Shown: positions 24,444 to 33,746 of the stretch, piece by piece
Numbering within the stretch: the first letter of the stretch is position 1
Layout of the letters: each line of letters starts with the position of its first letter
NCBI GenBank assembly: GCA_965660075.1
Contig: CBFHYO010000036.1
Location: forward strand, 1-38,727
Length of the DNA stretch: 38,727 nt
Origin: CAYYFV01 sp965660075
Lineage (GTDB): Bacteria; Patescibacteriota; Gracilibacteria; UBA1369; GCA-2718715
Reading direction: 5' to 3'
Notes under the pieces: generated by a model
The model's database searches: none
What the model was told of the DNA's origin: nothing
Seen by the model: only the letters and a program-made list of their open reading frames with translations
Program-made: the position numbers and the translations under genes

Positions 24444-27047
24444 ATGGAAGATAATTATTTTGAGAAATTTACCCAAGAAGCAAAAGCAGCCTTGATTTAT
24501 GCACAAGAAAAGTCAGCAGAAGCTAGTTTGTCTTACGTGGGTACAGAACATATTTTACTTGGAGTATTATCCCAATCTAACTCATTGGGTGCTAATATTT
24601 TAAACAGTTTTGGTGTTACAACTTCTAATGTTGAACTAGTATTAAAAACTGTAGGCCGTTCTAAAAGTGCTACCCCAACACCTCCAGGTAAAACTGGGAC
24701 ATTGAGTGGCTATGCCAAACAAATTATTGAAAATGCGGTTAGTTGTGCCTCTAGGTATGGTCATAACTTTGTTGGTACAGAACATTTATTGTTTGCCTTG
24801 GTATCACAAGAAAACACTGCCGCAACTGTGATTTTGGAAAATATGAAAATAAATCCAAAACATATTCAAAACCAGTTGATTGACGCATTCCAAAAAAACA
24901 TGCCTCAAAATCAAGGTGATAACCAGAACATGAACCCAATTGAGTTTTTCTTGAATGGATTAAATGGAGTTTTATCACAAGAAAACCAAGCTCCTTACAA
25001 GCAAAAATCATCTAAGAAATCTAAAAGTAAAACTCCAACATTGGATTACTTTACAATCGATTTAAACGAGCAAGTTCGTAAGGGAAAAATAGATCCAGTT
25101 ATTGGCCGTTCTCTTGAATTAGAAAGACTTATATCTATTTTAAATAGAAAGACAAAAAACAATCCTGTTTTAATTGGTGAGCCTGGTGTAGGTAAAACTG
25201 CAGTAGTAGAAGGTTTGGCTACAAAAATTGTAGAGGGTGCTGTCCCCCACCAAATGAAGGATAAACGGATCTTATCATTACCACTCGGATCTGTTATTGC
25301 TGGTACCAAATTTCGTGGTGAATTTGAAGAACGTATCAAATTAATAATAGAAGAAGCTACAAGTGTTCCTAATGTAATTTTATTCATAGATGAATTGCAT
25401 ACAATTATAGGTGCTGGTAGTGCCGAGGGTTCTTTAGATGCTGCAAACATTCTAAAGCCAGCTCTTTCGCGAGCACAAATTCAAGTAATTGGTGCTACAA
25501 CTACTGAAGAATATAGGAAAGCCATAGAATCTGATTCAGCTCTAGAAAGACGTTTTCAACCTATAAAAGTCGAGGAACCAACTTTAGATGAAGCTGTTTT
25601 AATTCTACAAGGACTTCGTGAAGCATTCGAAGATCATCATAATTTAATGATTACCGATGAAGCTATTGATAGTGCTGTAAAACTTTCGGCTAGATACCTT
25701 CCAGATCGTTTTTTACCAGATAAAGCCATCGATCTAATAGACGAAGCTTGTGCATTAAAAAGAGTCTCATCACTCGAGCACAGTACAGAACTAGAAGATC
25801 TTCAAAAAAAACTTTCTAAAATTACAAAGAAAAAAGAAGAAGCAGTAAGTGGTCAAAACTACGAAAAAGCTGCCGAATTTAGAGATGACGAAGTTAAACT
25901 ACAATCAGAAATTGAAAAGTTAAAAGTTGTAAAAACACCAAGAAAACTTAGAAAACGTATTAAAACAGAAGAAATTGCTAGCGTTATAAATAAAATGACT
26001 GGTATACCTGTAAACAAACTAGTTTCTTCTGATATGTCTAAGCTTAAAAATCTAGAGGAAATTTTACATCGTAGAATTATTGGTCAGATGGATGCTGTAA
26101 CTAATATTTCACGTGCAATCAGAAGATCTAGAGCAGGAATCTCTTCTGCAACTAGACCTATTGGATCTTTCTTATTTCTTGGTCCTACTGGTGTTGGTAA
26201 AACAGAATTAGTTAAAGCAATTGCAGAAGAAGTTTACGACGATCCTAAAGCCCTTATAAAAATCGATATGAGTGAATTTATGGAAAGACACTCTACATCA
26301 AGACTTGTTGGTACTACTGCAGGTTACGTAGGATATGAGGATGGTGGTCAACTTACAGAGGCAGTGCGTCGTAAACCCTACTCTGTTGTTCTTTTTGATG
26401 AAGTAGAAAAAGCTCATCCAGATTTCTTTAATATTCTTTTACAAATCTTAGACGAGGGTGTTTTAACAGATTCAAAAGGTAAAAAAGTTGATTTTACAAA
26501 CACGATAATTGTAATGACTTCAAATCTTGGAGCTAAAAAACTCACAGATAAAGCTGCTCCAATTGGTTTTCACATTGCTGCCAGCAAAGAAGCTCAGCTT
26601 CAAGCAGATTTCGAGTCTACCAAAGAAGATATTATGAAAGAAGTGCGAACATTCTTTAGACCAGAATTCATTAACCGTGTAGATAAAGTTATAATTTTTG
26701 ATCCACTTACACACGATAACGTTACAGATATTGTTAAATTACTCATTAAAGATTTAGAAAAAAGATTATCAGACAAAGGTATTGCGATTGATTTTTCTGA
26801 TGAAGCTCTATCTCTATTGGCTGAAAAATCTTACGACCCTGAATATGGTGCCCGTCCAGCTCGTCGAGTGATTGCCGATATGATAGAAGACCCAATAACC
26901 CACATGATTTTAGATCAAGAAGTAAAATCAAAGCAAAGATTACATGTGAGTTTAACCAAGGGTAAACTACATTTCGATGTTAAAGAATCTGAAGCTAAAA
27001 AATCCAAAACAACTAAAAAGACAACAAAATCGAGTACTAAGAAATAA
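24444..27047 (+). CDS. clpC: ATP-dependent Clp protease ATP-binding subunit ClpC
   Basis: A two-ring AAA+ unfoldase of 867 residues. It has two Clp_N repeats (about 5-140), AAA-1 with Walker A Gly-Glu-Pro-Gly-Val-Gly-Lys-Thr (245-252) and Asp-Glu-Leu-His (316-319), a short middle domain with a UVR-like segment (about 470-495), and AAA-2 with Walker A Gly-Pro-Thr-Gly-Val-Gly-Lys-Thr (580-587). The short middle domain marks ClpC rather than ClpB. An Ile-Gly-Phe triplet in the AAA-2 region fits the ClpP-docking loop. The C-terminus is a Lys/Ser/Thr-rich tail. clpP is not in the window. A rho-independent terminator follows. Confidence 0.94.
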   Translation: MEDNYFEKFTQEAKAALIYAQEKSAEASLSYVGTEHILLGVLSQSNSLGANILNSFGVTTSNVELVLKTVGRSKSATPTPPGKTGTLSGYAKQIIENAVSCASRYGHNFVGTEHLLFALVSQENTAATVILENMKINPKHIQNQLIDAFQKNMPQNQGDNQNMNPIEFFLNGLNGVLSQENQAPYKQKSSKKSKSKTPTLDYFTIDLNEQVRKGKIDPVIGRSLELERLISILNRKTKNNPVLIGEPGVGKTAVVEGLATKIVEGAVPHQMKDKRILSLPLGSVIAGTKFRGEFEERIKLIIEEATSVPNVILFIDELHTIIGAGSAEGSLDAANILKPALSRAQIQVIGATTTEEYRKAIESDSALERRFQPIKVEEPTLDEAVLILQGLREAFEDHHNLMITDEAIDSAVKLSARYLPDRFLPDKAIDLIDEACALKRVSSLEHSTELEDLQKKLSKITKKKEEAVSGQNYEKAAEFRDDEVKLQSEIEKLKVVKTPRKLRKRIKTEEIASVINKMTGIPVNKLVSSDMSKLKNLEEILHRRIIGQMDAVTNISRAIRRSRAGISSATRPIGSFLFLGPTGVGKTELVKAIAEEVYDDPKALIKIDMSEFMERHSTSRLVGTTAGYVGYEDGGQLTEAVRRKPYSVVLFDEVEKAHPDFFNILLQILDEGVLTDSKGKKVDFTNTIIVMTSNLGAKKLTDKAAPIGFHIAASKEAQLQADFESTKEDIMKEVRTFFRPEFINRVDKVIIFDPLTHDNVTDIVKLLIKDLEKRLSDKGIAIDFSDEALSLLAEKSYDPEYGARPARRVIADMIEDPITHMILDQEVKSKQRLHVSLTKGKLHFDVKESEAKKSKTTKKTTKSSTKK

Positions 27048-27077
27048 ACTTGCATTATTCTACTTTTAGTTTAAAAT

Positions 27078-27107
27078 AGGGCTACCTAATAGGTTTGCCC
27101 TTTTTTT
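27078..27107 (+). terminator. Rho-independent terminator after clpC
   Basis: AGGGC (27078-27082) pairs with GCCCT (27097-27101), with an inner ACCT/AGGT stem, followed by a run of seven T. Confidence 0.88.
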
Positions 27108-27133
27108 GTGGCCTGGTCGAGTCTAATAGGTCT

Positions 27134-27139
27134 TACAAT
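27134..27139 (+). promoter_or_regulatory. Possible -10 box of the S1 gene
   Basis: TACAAT ends 24 nt before the ATG at 27164. The -35 region is not convincing; the call rests on spacing and on the terminator just upstream. Confidence 0.4.
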
Positions 27140-27163
27140 TAACAAGGCTACATACTTACTACT

Positions 27164-28501
27164 ATGAGTAATGAAAAAAAATTAATTCCAATGGAAGAGT
27201 TGATTGTGGATTCACCACAAATTTTCCTTCCAAAACCAGGTTCAATTGTTGAAGGTAATGTTATTACTGTACACAACAACCGAATTTTAGTTGATCTTGG
27301 TGGTGTATCTACTGGTGTAATTGCTGGTAAAGAAGCTGTTGACAGCATGGACACTATCAAATCTCTAGCAGAAGGTGATGAAGTTTCTGCATTCGTACTT
27401 GAACCAGAAAACGATGAAGGTCTTATCGTCCTTTCTCTTAGACGTGCGTCACAACACAAAACATGGAAACGTTTTGTAGACATTCACGATAACAAAGAAT
27501 CAATCCACGTAAAAGTTACAGATGCTAACAAAGGTGGTTTACTTGTTGAAGTTGATGGTGTTAAAGGTTTCTTACCTGTAAGTCAACTTGCTCCAAAACA
27601 CTACCCACGTGTTAATGGTGCAGACAGTGCTAAAATTCTTGGTCGTTTGAACAAACTTATTGGAAAAGATATTTTAGTACGTGTTATCAATGTAGATAAC
27701 GATACTAAAAAACTTATCTTATCTGAAAAAGCAGCATACAACGAACAAAGAAAAGAAGCTCTTAAAACTGTAGAAGTTGGTTCTGTAGTAACTGGTGAAA
27801 TTTCTGGTGTTGTTAACTTTGGTATTTTCGTAACTTTCAATGGTTTAGAAGGTCTAGTTCACATTTCAGAAATTGCTTGGGGCCATGTAGATAGCCCATC
27901 AAACTACGGTAAATTAGGTGATAAAATCGATGTTAAAGTAATTGGTATCGAAGGAGATAAAATCTCTCTATCACTTAAGAAAATGATCGAAAACCCATGG
28001 GAGGAAATTGCTAAAGCATATACTCCAGGGATGGAAATCAAAGGTAGAATCACGAGAATCACTGAATACGGAGCGTTTATTAACATTTCTGATGACATCA
28101 ATGGCTTGATCCATGTTTCAGAATTAAACGACCCACGTGTTAAAGATTCAGATGAATACACTCTTGAAGTTGGTGAAAAAATCACTGCTAAAATCTTACA
28201 TGTAGACAAAGACAATCACAGAATTGGCTTGACTTTACTAGATGCTCATTTGAATTCAGAGTCTGGCAAAGGATCTTCAGATGCACCTGCTACAAAAAAA
28301 CAAGAAAAAGTAGAACAGGCTGAAAATCAATCAACTGATTCAGAGTCTTCATTTGACTCAATCAAACTTTCTAAAACTGCTCAAAAAGCTTTAGAAAAAG
28401 CTGGTTACACTTCTCTATCTGATGTTAAAAAATTATCAGAAGAAGAATTGAAAAATATTAGCGGATTAACTGATGCTTCGATCAAAAAAATCTTAGCTTA
28501 G
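27164..28501 (+). CDS. rpsA: Ribosomal protein S1-like RNA-binding protein: four S1 domains plus helix-hairpin-helix tail
   Basis: Four S1 (OB) domains lie at about 26-95, 112-190, 204-273 and 288-360. The third and fourth carry the classic Gly-Phe/Ala-Phe and Gly-Leu-x-His-x-Ser-Glu pattern (residues 229-236 and 314-320). A charged linker (360-395) leads to a helix-hairpin-helix-like tail (about 400-445) with Leu-Ser-Glu-Glu-Glu-Leu-Lys-Asn-Ile-Ser-Gly-Leu. In E. coli S1 (six domains) the protein pulls mRNA onto the 30S subunit. With no Shine-Dalgarno sequences in the window, S1 may carry much of mRNA recruitment here. The coding DNA favours A- and T-ending codons used in strongly expressed genes. 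Terminators stand on both sides. Confidence 0.88.
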   Translation: MSNEKKLIPMEELIVDSPQIFLPKPGSIVEGNVITVHNNRILVDLGGVSTGVIAGKEAVDSMDTIKSLAEGDEVSAFVLEPENDEGLIVLSLRRASQHKTWKRFVDIHDNKESIHVKVTDANKGGLLVEVDGVKGFLPVSQLAPKHYPRVNGADSAKILGRLNKLIGKDILVRVINVDNDTKKLILSEKAAYNEQRKEALKTVEVGSVVTGEISGVVNFGIFVTFNGLEGLVHISEIAWGHVDSPSNYGKLGDKIDVKVIGIEGDKISLSLKKMIENPWEEIAKAYTPGMEIKGRITRITEYGAFINISDDINGLIHVSELNDPRVKDSDEYTLEVGEKITAKILHVDKDNHRIGLTLLDAHLNSESGKGSSDAPATKKQEKVEQAENQSTDSESSFDSIKLSKTAQKALEKAGYTSLSDVKKLSEEELKNISGLTDASIKKILA

Positions 28502-28521
28502 TCTGATTCAAAAAAATACTT

Positions 28522-28550
28522 AAAAGCTACCTTTCACAGGTGGCTTTTTT
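28522..28550 (+). terminator. Rho-independent terminator after the S1 gene
   Basis: AAAAGCTACCT (28522-28532) pairs with AGGTGGCTTTT (28538-28548) with a single G-U, around a 5-nt loop, ending in a T run. Confidence 0.9.
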
Positions 28551-28552
28551 GC

Positions 28553-28581
28553 TTTACTTAAATGAAAATATTCACTAAAAT
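28553..28581 (+). promoter_or_regulatory. Promoter of the infB operon
   Basis: TTTACT (28553-28558) and TAAAAT (28576-28581) are 17 nt apart; the -10 ends 24 nt before the infB ATG. It directly follows the S1 terminator and probably drives the whole run to 38405. Confidence 0.55.
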
Positions 28582-28605
28582 AGATTACGATATTTAATTT
28601 ATATT

Positions 28606-30660
28606 ATGGCTATTAAACTCTCTGTACTTGCCGACGATCTCAATAGCAGTGTTAGCGAACTCAAAAAATTGTTAAAAAAATATGATTTTGACTGGAATGC
28701 CGAAGACGAAACCGTTGATTCCGATATTGCCGAACTGCTAGAACAAGAACTTGGCACAAAAAAAACCTCTGTCGATGAAGTAGTAGATAAAGTGGAAAGT
28801 AACTTAGAACGTGAAATTGTAAAATCTCAACGAAAAAAAGTTGCTGGAAAATCTAATGTATCTAATACAAACAAGCAAAAAGCCGAATTAAAAACCGATT
28901 TTTTAGAGATGGCAGATTCTATTTCTGTAAAAGAATTATCAGAAAAAACTGGTATTAATGCAGCCAAACTTATTGGTGAATTAATGAAAAACGGTATTAT
29001 ATCAAACATTAATCAACAACTAGATTACGAAACTGTTGCATTGATAATGTCTGAATTTGGAATTATTGTAAAAAGACTAGCTCAAACCTCTTCTACATCA
29101 GAGTTGTTATCTCAAGATATAACTCAAATCATGGGTGAAGATGATGCAGATGATCTAGAATCTCGTCCACCGATTATTACAATCATGGGTCATGTTGATC
29201 ATGGTAAAACAAAACTGCTTGATACAATTCGTAACGCAAATGTGGTTGCAACAGAATCTGGTGGTATTACTCAGCATATTGCTGCATATCAAATTCAACA
29301 CAAAGATCAAAAGATTACTTTTTTAGATACACCTGGTCACGAGGCTTTTACAGAAATGCGATCTCGTGGTGCTAAGCTTACAGACATTGCAATTTTGGTT
29401 GTATCTGCTGCAGAAGGAGTCAAACCAACTACTATCGAAGCAATAAACCATGCTAAAGATGCAAATGTACCAATTATTGTTGCTATCAACAAAATGGATC
29501 TGCAAACTGCTAATCCAGACAAAGTAAAATCAGAATTAGCAGAACATGAACTTATTCCAGAAGACTGGGGTGGAGATGTGCCTATGGTACCAATTTCTGC
29601 TTTAACTGGCATGGGTGTAGATGATCTACTCGATACTATTGTGCTTCTTAGCGATGTAAATCAATATAAAGCGAATCCAAAAAGACCTCCGGTTTGTACA
29701 GTTGTCGAAACACATGTAGAGCCTGGTTTAGGACCTGTGGCTACAATTGTTGTGAATGCTGGTACTCTTAAATTAGGTCAACCATTTGTGGTTGGTGATG
29801 CTTATGGTAAAGTTAAATCTTTACTCGATGACAAGGGTAATAAACTTGAATCTCTACCACCTAGTGGTGCAGCGTTACTTGCTGGTTTATCTAAAACGCC
29901 TCATGCAGGTGATATTTTACAGGTTACCAACAACGACAAGCAAGCTCGTACTCGTGCAGAAGAAATTGCTATGCATAGAAAAAATGAAGCTCTTGGTGGT
30001 GCTAATAACTTACTTGAAATTGTATCTCGGATTAAATCTGGATCTCTTAAAGTTTTAAAACTTATTGTTAAAACAGACACTAAAGGTTCTTTCGATGCAA
30101 TCAATCAAAGTTTAGCTAAAATTCAACACGACGAAGTAACAACTAAAGTTATTCACCATGGTGTTGGTGCTGTAACTCAATCAGATATTGCTATGGCTGC
30201 TGCAAGTGGTGCAATTGTGATTGGTTTCCATACTGATATGGATCCAAATGTACAAAAGATTGCAGAACAACGGGGTGTTGAGGTGCGTAACTATAAAATT
30301 ATTTACGAACTAATTGACGATATAACTCAATTCCTAAGTGGTATGTTAGAACCAGAAGAAGTTAGAATTGATTTAGGTAAAGCAGAGGTTCGACAAATCT
30401 TCTTTACCAAACGTAAAGAAATGATTGTTGGTCTGAAAATCACTAATGGTTTACTAAAAAAATCAGCGAAAATCGAAGTTATCAAAGACGATGAAGTAAT
30501 TGGAGTAGGTCAACTTCTAGGACTGCAAAGAGGTACCGAAGCTGTAGATGAAATCAAAGCTCCTAACGAATGTGGTATTAAATTTAAGGGTAATATCGCA
30601 CTCGAAGAAGGAATGAAAATCCAAGCTTACGAAATAGAAATAAGACAACGATCATTGTAG
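28606..30660 (+). CDS. infB: Translation initiation factor IF-2
   Basis: IF-2 is the GTPase that places initiator tRNA on the ribosome. At 684 residues it is a short form: a charged N-terminus (1-100), one IF2-N domain (about 103-155), then the GTPase with G1 Gly-His-Val-Asp-His-Gly-Lys-Thr (195-202), G3 Asp-Thr-Pro-Gly-His-Glu and G4 Asn-Lys-Met-Asp, followed by domains II-IV with the initiator-tRNA-binding C-terminal barrel. It is the first gene of a ten-gene run; the next start follows 1 nt after its stop. Confidence 0.97.
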   Translation: MAIKLSVLADDLNSSVSELKKLLKKYDFDWNAEDETVDSDIAELLEQELGTKKTSVDEVVDKVESNLEREIVKSQRKKVAGKSNVSNTNKQKAELKTDFLEMADSISVKELSEKTGINAAKLIGELMKNGIISNINQQLDYETVALIMSEFGIIVKRLAQTSSTSELLSQDITQIMGEDDADDLESRPPIITIMGHVDHGKTKLLDTIRNANVVATESGGITQHIAAYQIQHKDQKITFLDTPGHEAFTEMRSRGAKLTDIAILVVSAAEGVKPTTIEAINHAKDANVPIIVAINKMDLQTANPDKVKSELAEHELIPEDWGGDVPMVPISALTGMGVDDLLDTIVLLSDVNQYKANPKRPPVCTVVETHVEPGLGPVATIVVNAGTLKLGQPFVVGDAYGKVKSLLDDKGNKLESLPPSGAALLAGLSKTPHAGDILQVTNNDKQARTRAEEIAMHRKNEALGGANNLLEIVSRIKSGSLKVLKLIVKTDTKGSFDAINQSLAKIQHDEVTTKVIHHGVGAVTQSDIAMAAASGAIVIGFHTDMDPNVQKIAEQRGVEVRNYKIIYELIDDITQFLSGMLEPEEVRIDLGKAEVRQIFFTKRKEMIVGLKITNGLLKKSAKIEVIKDDEVIGVGQLLGLQRGTEAVDEIKAPNECGIKFKGNIALEEGMKIQAYEIEIRQRSL

Positions 30661-30661
30661 T

Positions 30662-31054
30662 ATGTTTAAAACATTTGATATTCCAAATCATACAAATCAC
30701 AAGGGTTCTCTTGCTGCAGTGGAACTAAAGGACCTTGTACCATTTGAAGTGAAAAGAGTATATTGGGCACATCATAATCTAGATGATCGAGGTGCTCATT
30801 GCCATATAACAGAAGAAGAATTTTTTATTCTTGTAAATGGCTCAATGAAAATGCGTATTCATGATGGTAAAAAAGAGTCTATTATTCAGATGGAAGCTCA
30901 CACTAAAGGTTATTATGTAGCTAATAAAATCTGGCATGAATTTATAGATTTCTCTGAAGACTCTGTGCTTTTATGTTTAAGTTCTACAAATTACAACCCA
31001 GATAGATCTGATTATATTGAAGATTTTAATGAATTTTTAAATTATGTTTCCTAA
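30662..31054 (+). CDS. FdtA/QdtA-like sugar 3,4-ketoisomerase (WxcM-type cupin)
   Basis: A 130-residue single-cupin protein. Arg-Gly-Ala-His-Cys-His (43-48) fits the catalytic Arg-Gly-x-His-x-His of FdtA, followed by Phe-Phe-Ile-Leu-Val-Asn-Gly-Ser and a C-terminal Asp-Tyr-Ile-Glu-Asp-Phe-Asn-Glu-Phe, typical of the WxcM-like family. FdtA and QdtA convert dTDP-4-keto-6-deoxyglucose to a 3-keto sugar on the way to 3-amino-3,6-dideoxyhexoses. The rmlB gene overlaps it by 11 nt, which supplies the predicted substrate. It is not RmlC: that epimerase is longer and has different motifs. No matching aminotransferase is in the window, so the final sugar is unknown. Confidence 0.8.
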   Translation: MFKTFDIPNHTNHKGSLAAVELKDLVPFEVKRVYWAHHNLDDRGAHCHITEEEFFILVNGSMKMRIHDGKKESIIQMEAHTKGYYVANKIWHEFIDFSEDSVLLCLSSTNYNPDRSDYIEDFNEFLNYVS

Positions 31055-32021
31055 AATTTTAATTACAGGTGGAGCAGGCTTTATTGGTTCCAACTTTGTT
31101 CGACATTATGTTAGCAATCACCCTGAAACACGGGTGTTTGTACTGGATAAGCTTACTTATGCTGGTAACTTGCCATCTATTCAAGATCTTATAGATGACG
31201 AATCTGTGTTTTTCACAAAAGGTGATATTGCTGATAAGGATTTTATTTTTGAGTATTTCAAAAACCACGAGTTTGATTGTGTTATTAATTTTGCCGCAGA
31301 GACACACGTAGATCGTTCAATAGAAGATCCTTTCCCATTTATCGAAACAAATATAAATGGTACACACAACCTACTTGCAGCATCACTTGCAACTGGTGTT
31401 AAAAGATATCATCAAGTTTCGACCGACGAGGTATATGGAGATTTAGGATTGGGGTCTAAACACTTTATGACAGAAACCACTCCCCTTGCTCCAAACTGCC
31501 CTTATGCAGCTGCAAAAACTTCTGCTGACTTACTGGTTCGTTCTTATTTTGAGACATATGGTATGAATGCTACTATATCAAGATGCTCGAATAACTATGG
31601 ACCTTACCAATATCCTGAAAAGTTAATCCCATTGTTTTTCACACTCGCTGAGCAAAACAAACCATTACCGATTTATGGTGATGGAAATTACATTCGAGAC
31701 TGGTTATATGTTACTGATCACTGTGAAGCACTTGATATCATTTTACAAAAGGCTGCTGCCGGTTCTATTTATAATATTGGTGGTAATAACGAAAAATCAA
31801 ACCTTGAAATTACAAACTTTATTTTAGAATTTTTATCTAAACCTTCAGATCTAGTTACACATGTAGAAGATAGAAAGGCTCATGATAGAAGGTATGCTAT
31901 AGATGCATCTAAAATTAAACAAGAGCTTGGTTGGGAACCCAAAATACCTTTTGAAAAAGGTATCCAAATGACATTTGATTGGTACAAAAACAATCAAGAA
32001 TGGGTTAAAAAAGTAATGTAA
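31044..32021 (+). CDS. rmlB: dTDP-glucose 4,6-dehydratase RmlB
   Basis: An extended short-chain dehydrogenase of 325 residues. The NAD-binding Gly-Gly-Ala-Gly-Phe-Ile-Gly-Ser (9-16), Leu-Asp-Lys-Leu-Thr-Tyr-Ala-Gly-Asn, Phe-Ala-Ala-Glu-Thr-His-Val-Asp-Arg-Ser, Ser-Thr-Asp-Glu-Val-Tyr-Gly and the catalytic Tyr-Ala-Ala-Ala-Lys are all present. It turns dTDP-glucose into dTDP-4-keto-6-deoxyglucose, the branch point for rhamnose and amino sugars. The start lies inside the end of the ketoisomerase gene. Confidence 0.96.
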   Translation: MFPKILITGGAGFIGSNFVRHYVSNHPETRVFVLDKLTYAGNLPSIQDLIDDESVFFTKGDIADKDFIFEYFKNHEFDCVINFAAETHVDRSIEDPFPFIETNINGTHNLLAASLATGVKRYHQVSTDEVYGDLGLGSKHFMTETTPLAPNCPYAAAKTSADLLVRSYFETYGMNATISRCSNNYGPYQYPEKLIPLFFTLAEQNKPLPIYGDGNYIRDWLYVTDHCEALDIILQKAAAGSIYNIGGNNEKSNLEITNFILEFLSKPSDLVTHVEDRKAHDRRYAIDASKIKQELGWEPKIPFEKGIQMTFDWYKNNQEWVKKVM

Positions 32022-32027
32022 ATCATA

Positions 32028-33746
32028 ATGAAATATTCAAAATTTTTTGGAAAAACATCCAAAACTGTATCCTCAGAAATAAAATTTAAATCACATAAGT
32101 TACTAGTACAAGCTGGATTTATAGCAGAATCGACTGCTGGTCGATACTACATGTTACCACTTGGTATGCTGGTGCAAAATAAACTTGTAGATGTTGTGCG
32201 TCGACATATGAACAAATCTCAAGCTCAAGAAATGCTAACTCCAGTATGTCACCCACTAGAACTATGGCAAGAAACCAACAGAGATTCAGCATCTGGTTTC
32301 GAGTTAACACTGGTCGAAGATCGACGTGGTGCTCAATTTGCACTTGGTGGTACGGCCGAAGAAATGTTTGTAGATGTCGTGCGCAGATACAACCTGTCTT
32401 ACAAAGACTTACCGTTTAATATTTATCAGTTCGGTTATAAATTCCGTGATGAAAAAAGAGCTCGAGCAGGTCTTCTGCGTGTACGTGAATTTTTGATGAA
32501 GGATGCTTATGCTTTCACTCAAAACGAAGAACAATTTGCAGAAATTTATGCCGATATGACTCAAACGTATCTAGATATTTTTAATGAACTTGGTTTAGAA
32601 TCAAAAGTTGTGGCTTCTGATAATGGATTTATTGGTGGAGATTACTGTCATGAATTTATTGTAGATTCAGAAATTGGTGAATCTAGATATTTACAAGCTG
32701 AGGGTTCTGATTATGTAGCACATGAAGATATTGCTGTGTTTGTAAAACAAGATATTAACTCCCAAGATGCAGAGGAAGAATTAAAAGAAGTAGATGCAGA
32801 TAGACCAAAAACAGTACAGGCTGGTGCAAAGCTTCATGGTCTACCACTAGAAAGACAAATTAAAAATGTAGCTTTTACATCACAATCAAAAGGTTATGTA
32901 GTGGCAGTAATTCGAGCTGATCTAGAGGTAAATGTTCGTAAGCTCGAAAACTTATTGGGCGTGCTTGAGGACGATCTAGAACCAATGGAAGCCTCTGATG
33001 TGATTGATGTACTTGGTTCTTACCCAGGGTTTATATCCCCTGTTGGAATTAAAGACAATTTAAAAACAGATAAGCAAGTTACTATTGTTGGAGATGATTC
33101 TTTGAGAACTATAAAGAATGCTTACACTGGAGCAAATACAAAAAAACGTGATTTATTAAATGTTAATATAGATCGTGACTATACTTGTGATTTAGAAGGT
33201 GATATTGCCTTAGCTCAAGCTGGATACACGCATGCTAATGGTGGTAAACTTGTTGAAAATCTTGGGATTGAGGTCGGGAATATTTTCCAAAATGGATACC
33301 ATTACACATCCAAAATGGCTGGAGCTAACTTTGTCGATGCCAGTAACCAAGAACAAAACTTATATATGGGATGTTTTGGGATTGGTATTGGGAGAACTTT
33401 GCAAACTATTGCCGAGATTCATGCAGATGATAAAGGCTTAGTTTGGCCAAAATCAGTGACTCCATATCATGTGCATCTGATCGGAATTAAGGCTGCAGAA
33501 TATGCTCAGGATCTGTATGAAAGACTTAAGAGTGAGGGTTTCGATGTCTTATTTGATGACCGCGACGATAGACCAGGCTCTATGTTTGCAGATGCAGATT
33601 TAATTGGGATCCCTGTTCGTGTTGTGGCTTCTGGTAGACTACAAGAGGAATCTAAATATGAATTCAAAATCAGAACAGAATCAGAGGCAGAAATTTTGTC
33701 TCTAGATGAACTTATTACTAAAATAAACTCTTATTACAATGCATAA
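32028..33746 (+). CDS. proS: Prolyl-tRNA synthetase, bacterial type with editing insertion
   Basis: A class II synthetase of 572 residues, the same length as the bacterial ProS archetype. Visible are Phe-Ala-Leu-Gly-Gly-Thr-Ala-Glu-Glu, motif 2 (Arg-Ala-Arg-Ala-Gly-Leu-Leu-Arg-Val-Arg-Glu-Phe), the YbaK-like INS editing domain (about 235-390, with the conserved lysine in Ile-Lys-Asn-Val), motif 3 (Gly-Ile-Gly-Ile-Gly-Arg) and the C-terminal anticodon domain with Asp-Asp-Arg-Asp-Asp-Arg-Pro. It is wedged between two dTDP-sugar genes; the rmlD start overlaps its end by 8 nt. Confidence 0.97.
   Translation: MKYSKFFGKTSKTVSSEIKFKSHKLLVQAGFIAESTAGRYYMLPLGMLVQNKLVDVVRRHMNKSQAQEMLTPVCHPLELWQETNRDSASGFELTLVEDRRGAQFALGGTAEEMFVDVVRRYNLSYKDLPFNIYQFGYKFRDEKRARAGLLRVREFLMKDAYAFTQNEEQFAEIYADMTQTYLDIFNELGLESKVVASDNGFIGGDYCHEFIVDSEIGESRYLQAEGSDYVAHEDIAVFVKQDINSQDAEEELKEVDADRPKTVQAGAKLHGLPLERQIKNVAFTSQSKGYVVAVIRADLEVNVRKLENLLGVLEDDLEPMEASDVIDVLGSYPGFISPVGIKDNLKTDKQVTIVGDDSLRTIKNAYTGANTKKRDLLNVNIDRDYTCDLEGDIALAQAGYTHANGGKLVENLGIEVGNIFQNGYHYTSKMAGANFVDASNQEQNLYMGCFGIGIGRTLQTIAEIHADDKGLVWPKSVTPYHVHLIGIKAAEYAQDLYERLKSEGFDVLFDDRDDRPGSMFADADLIGIPVRVVASGRLQEESKYEFKIRTESEAEILSLDELITKINSYYNA

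Noticed and set aside
24751..25450. Minus-strand frames of 86 and 134 codons inside clpC
   Set aside because: They lie fully within the well-supported clpC frame and show no domain or start signal.
30662..31054. RmlC (dTDP-4-dehydrorhamnose 3,5-epimerase)
   Set aside because: At 130 residues it is too short and carries the FdtA Arg-Gly-x-His-x-His pattern, not the RmlC motifs.
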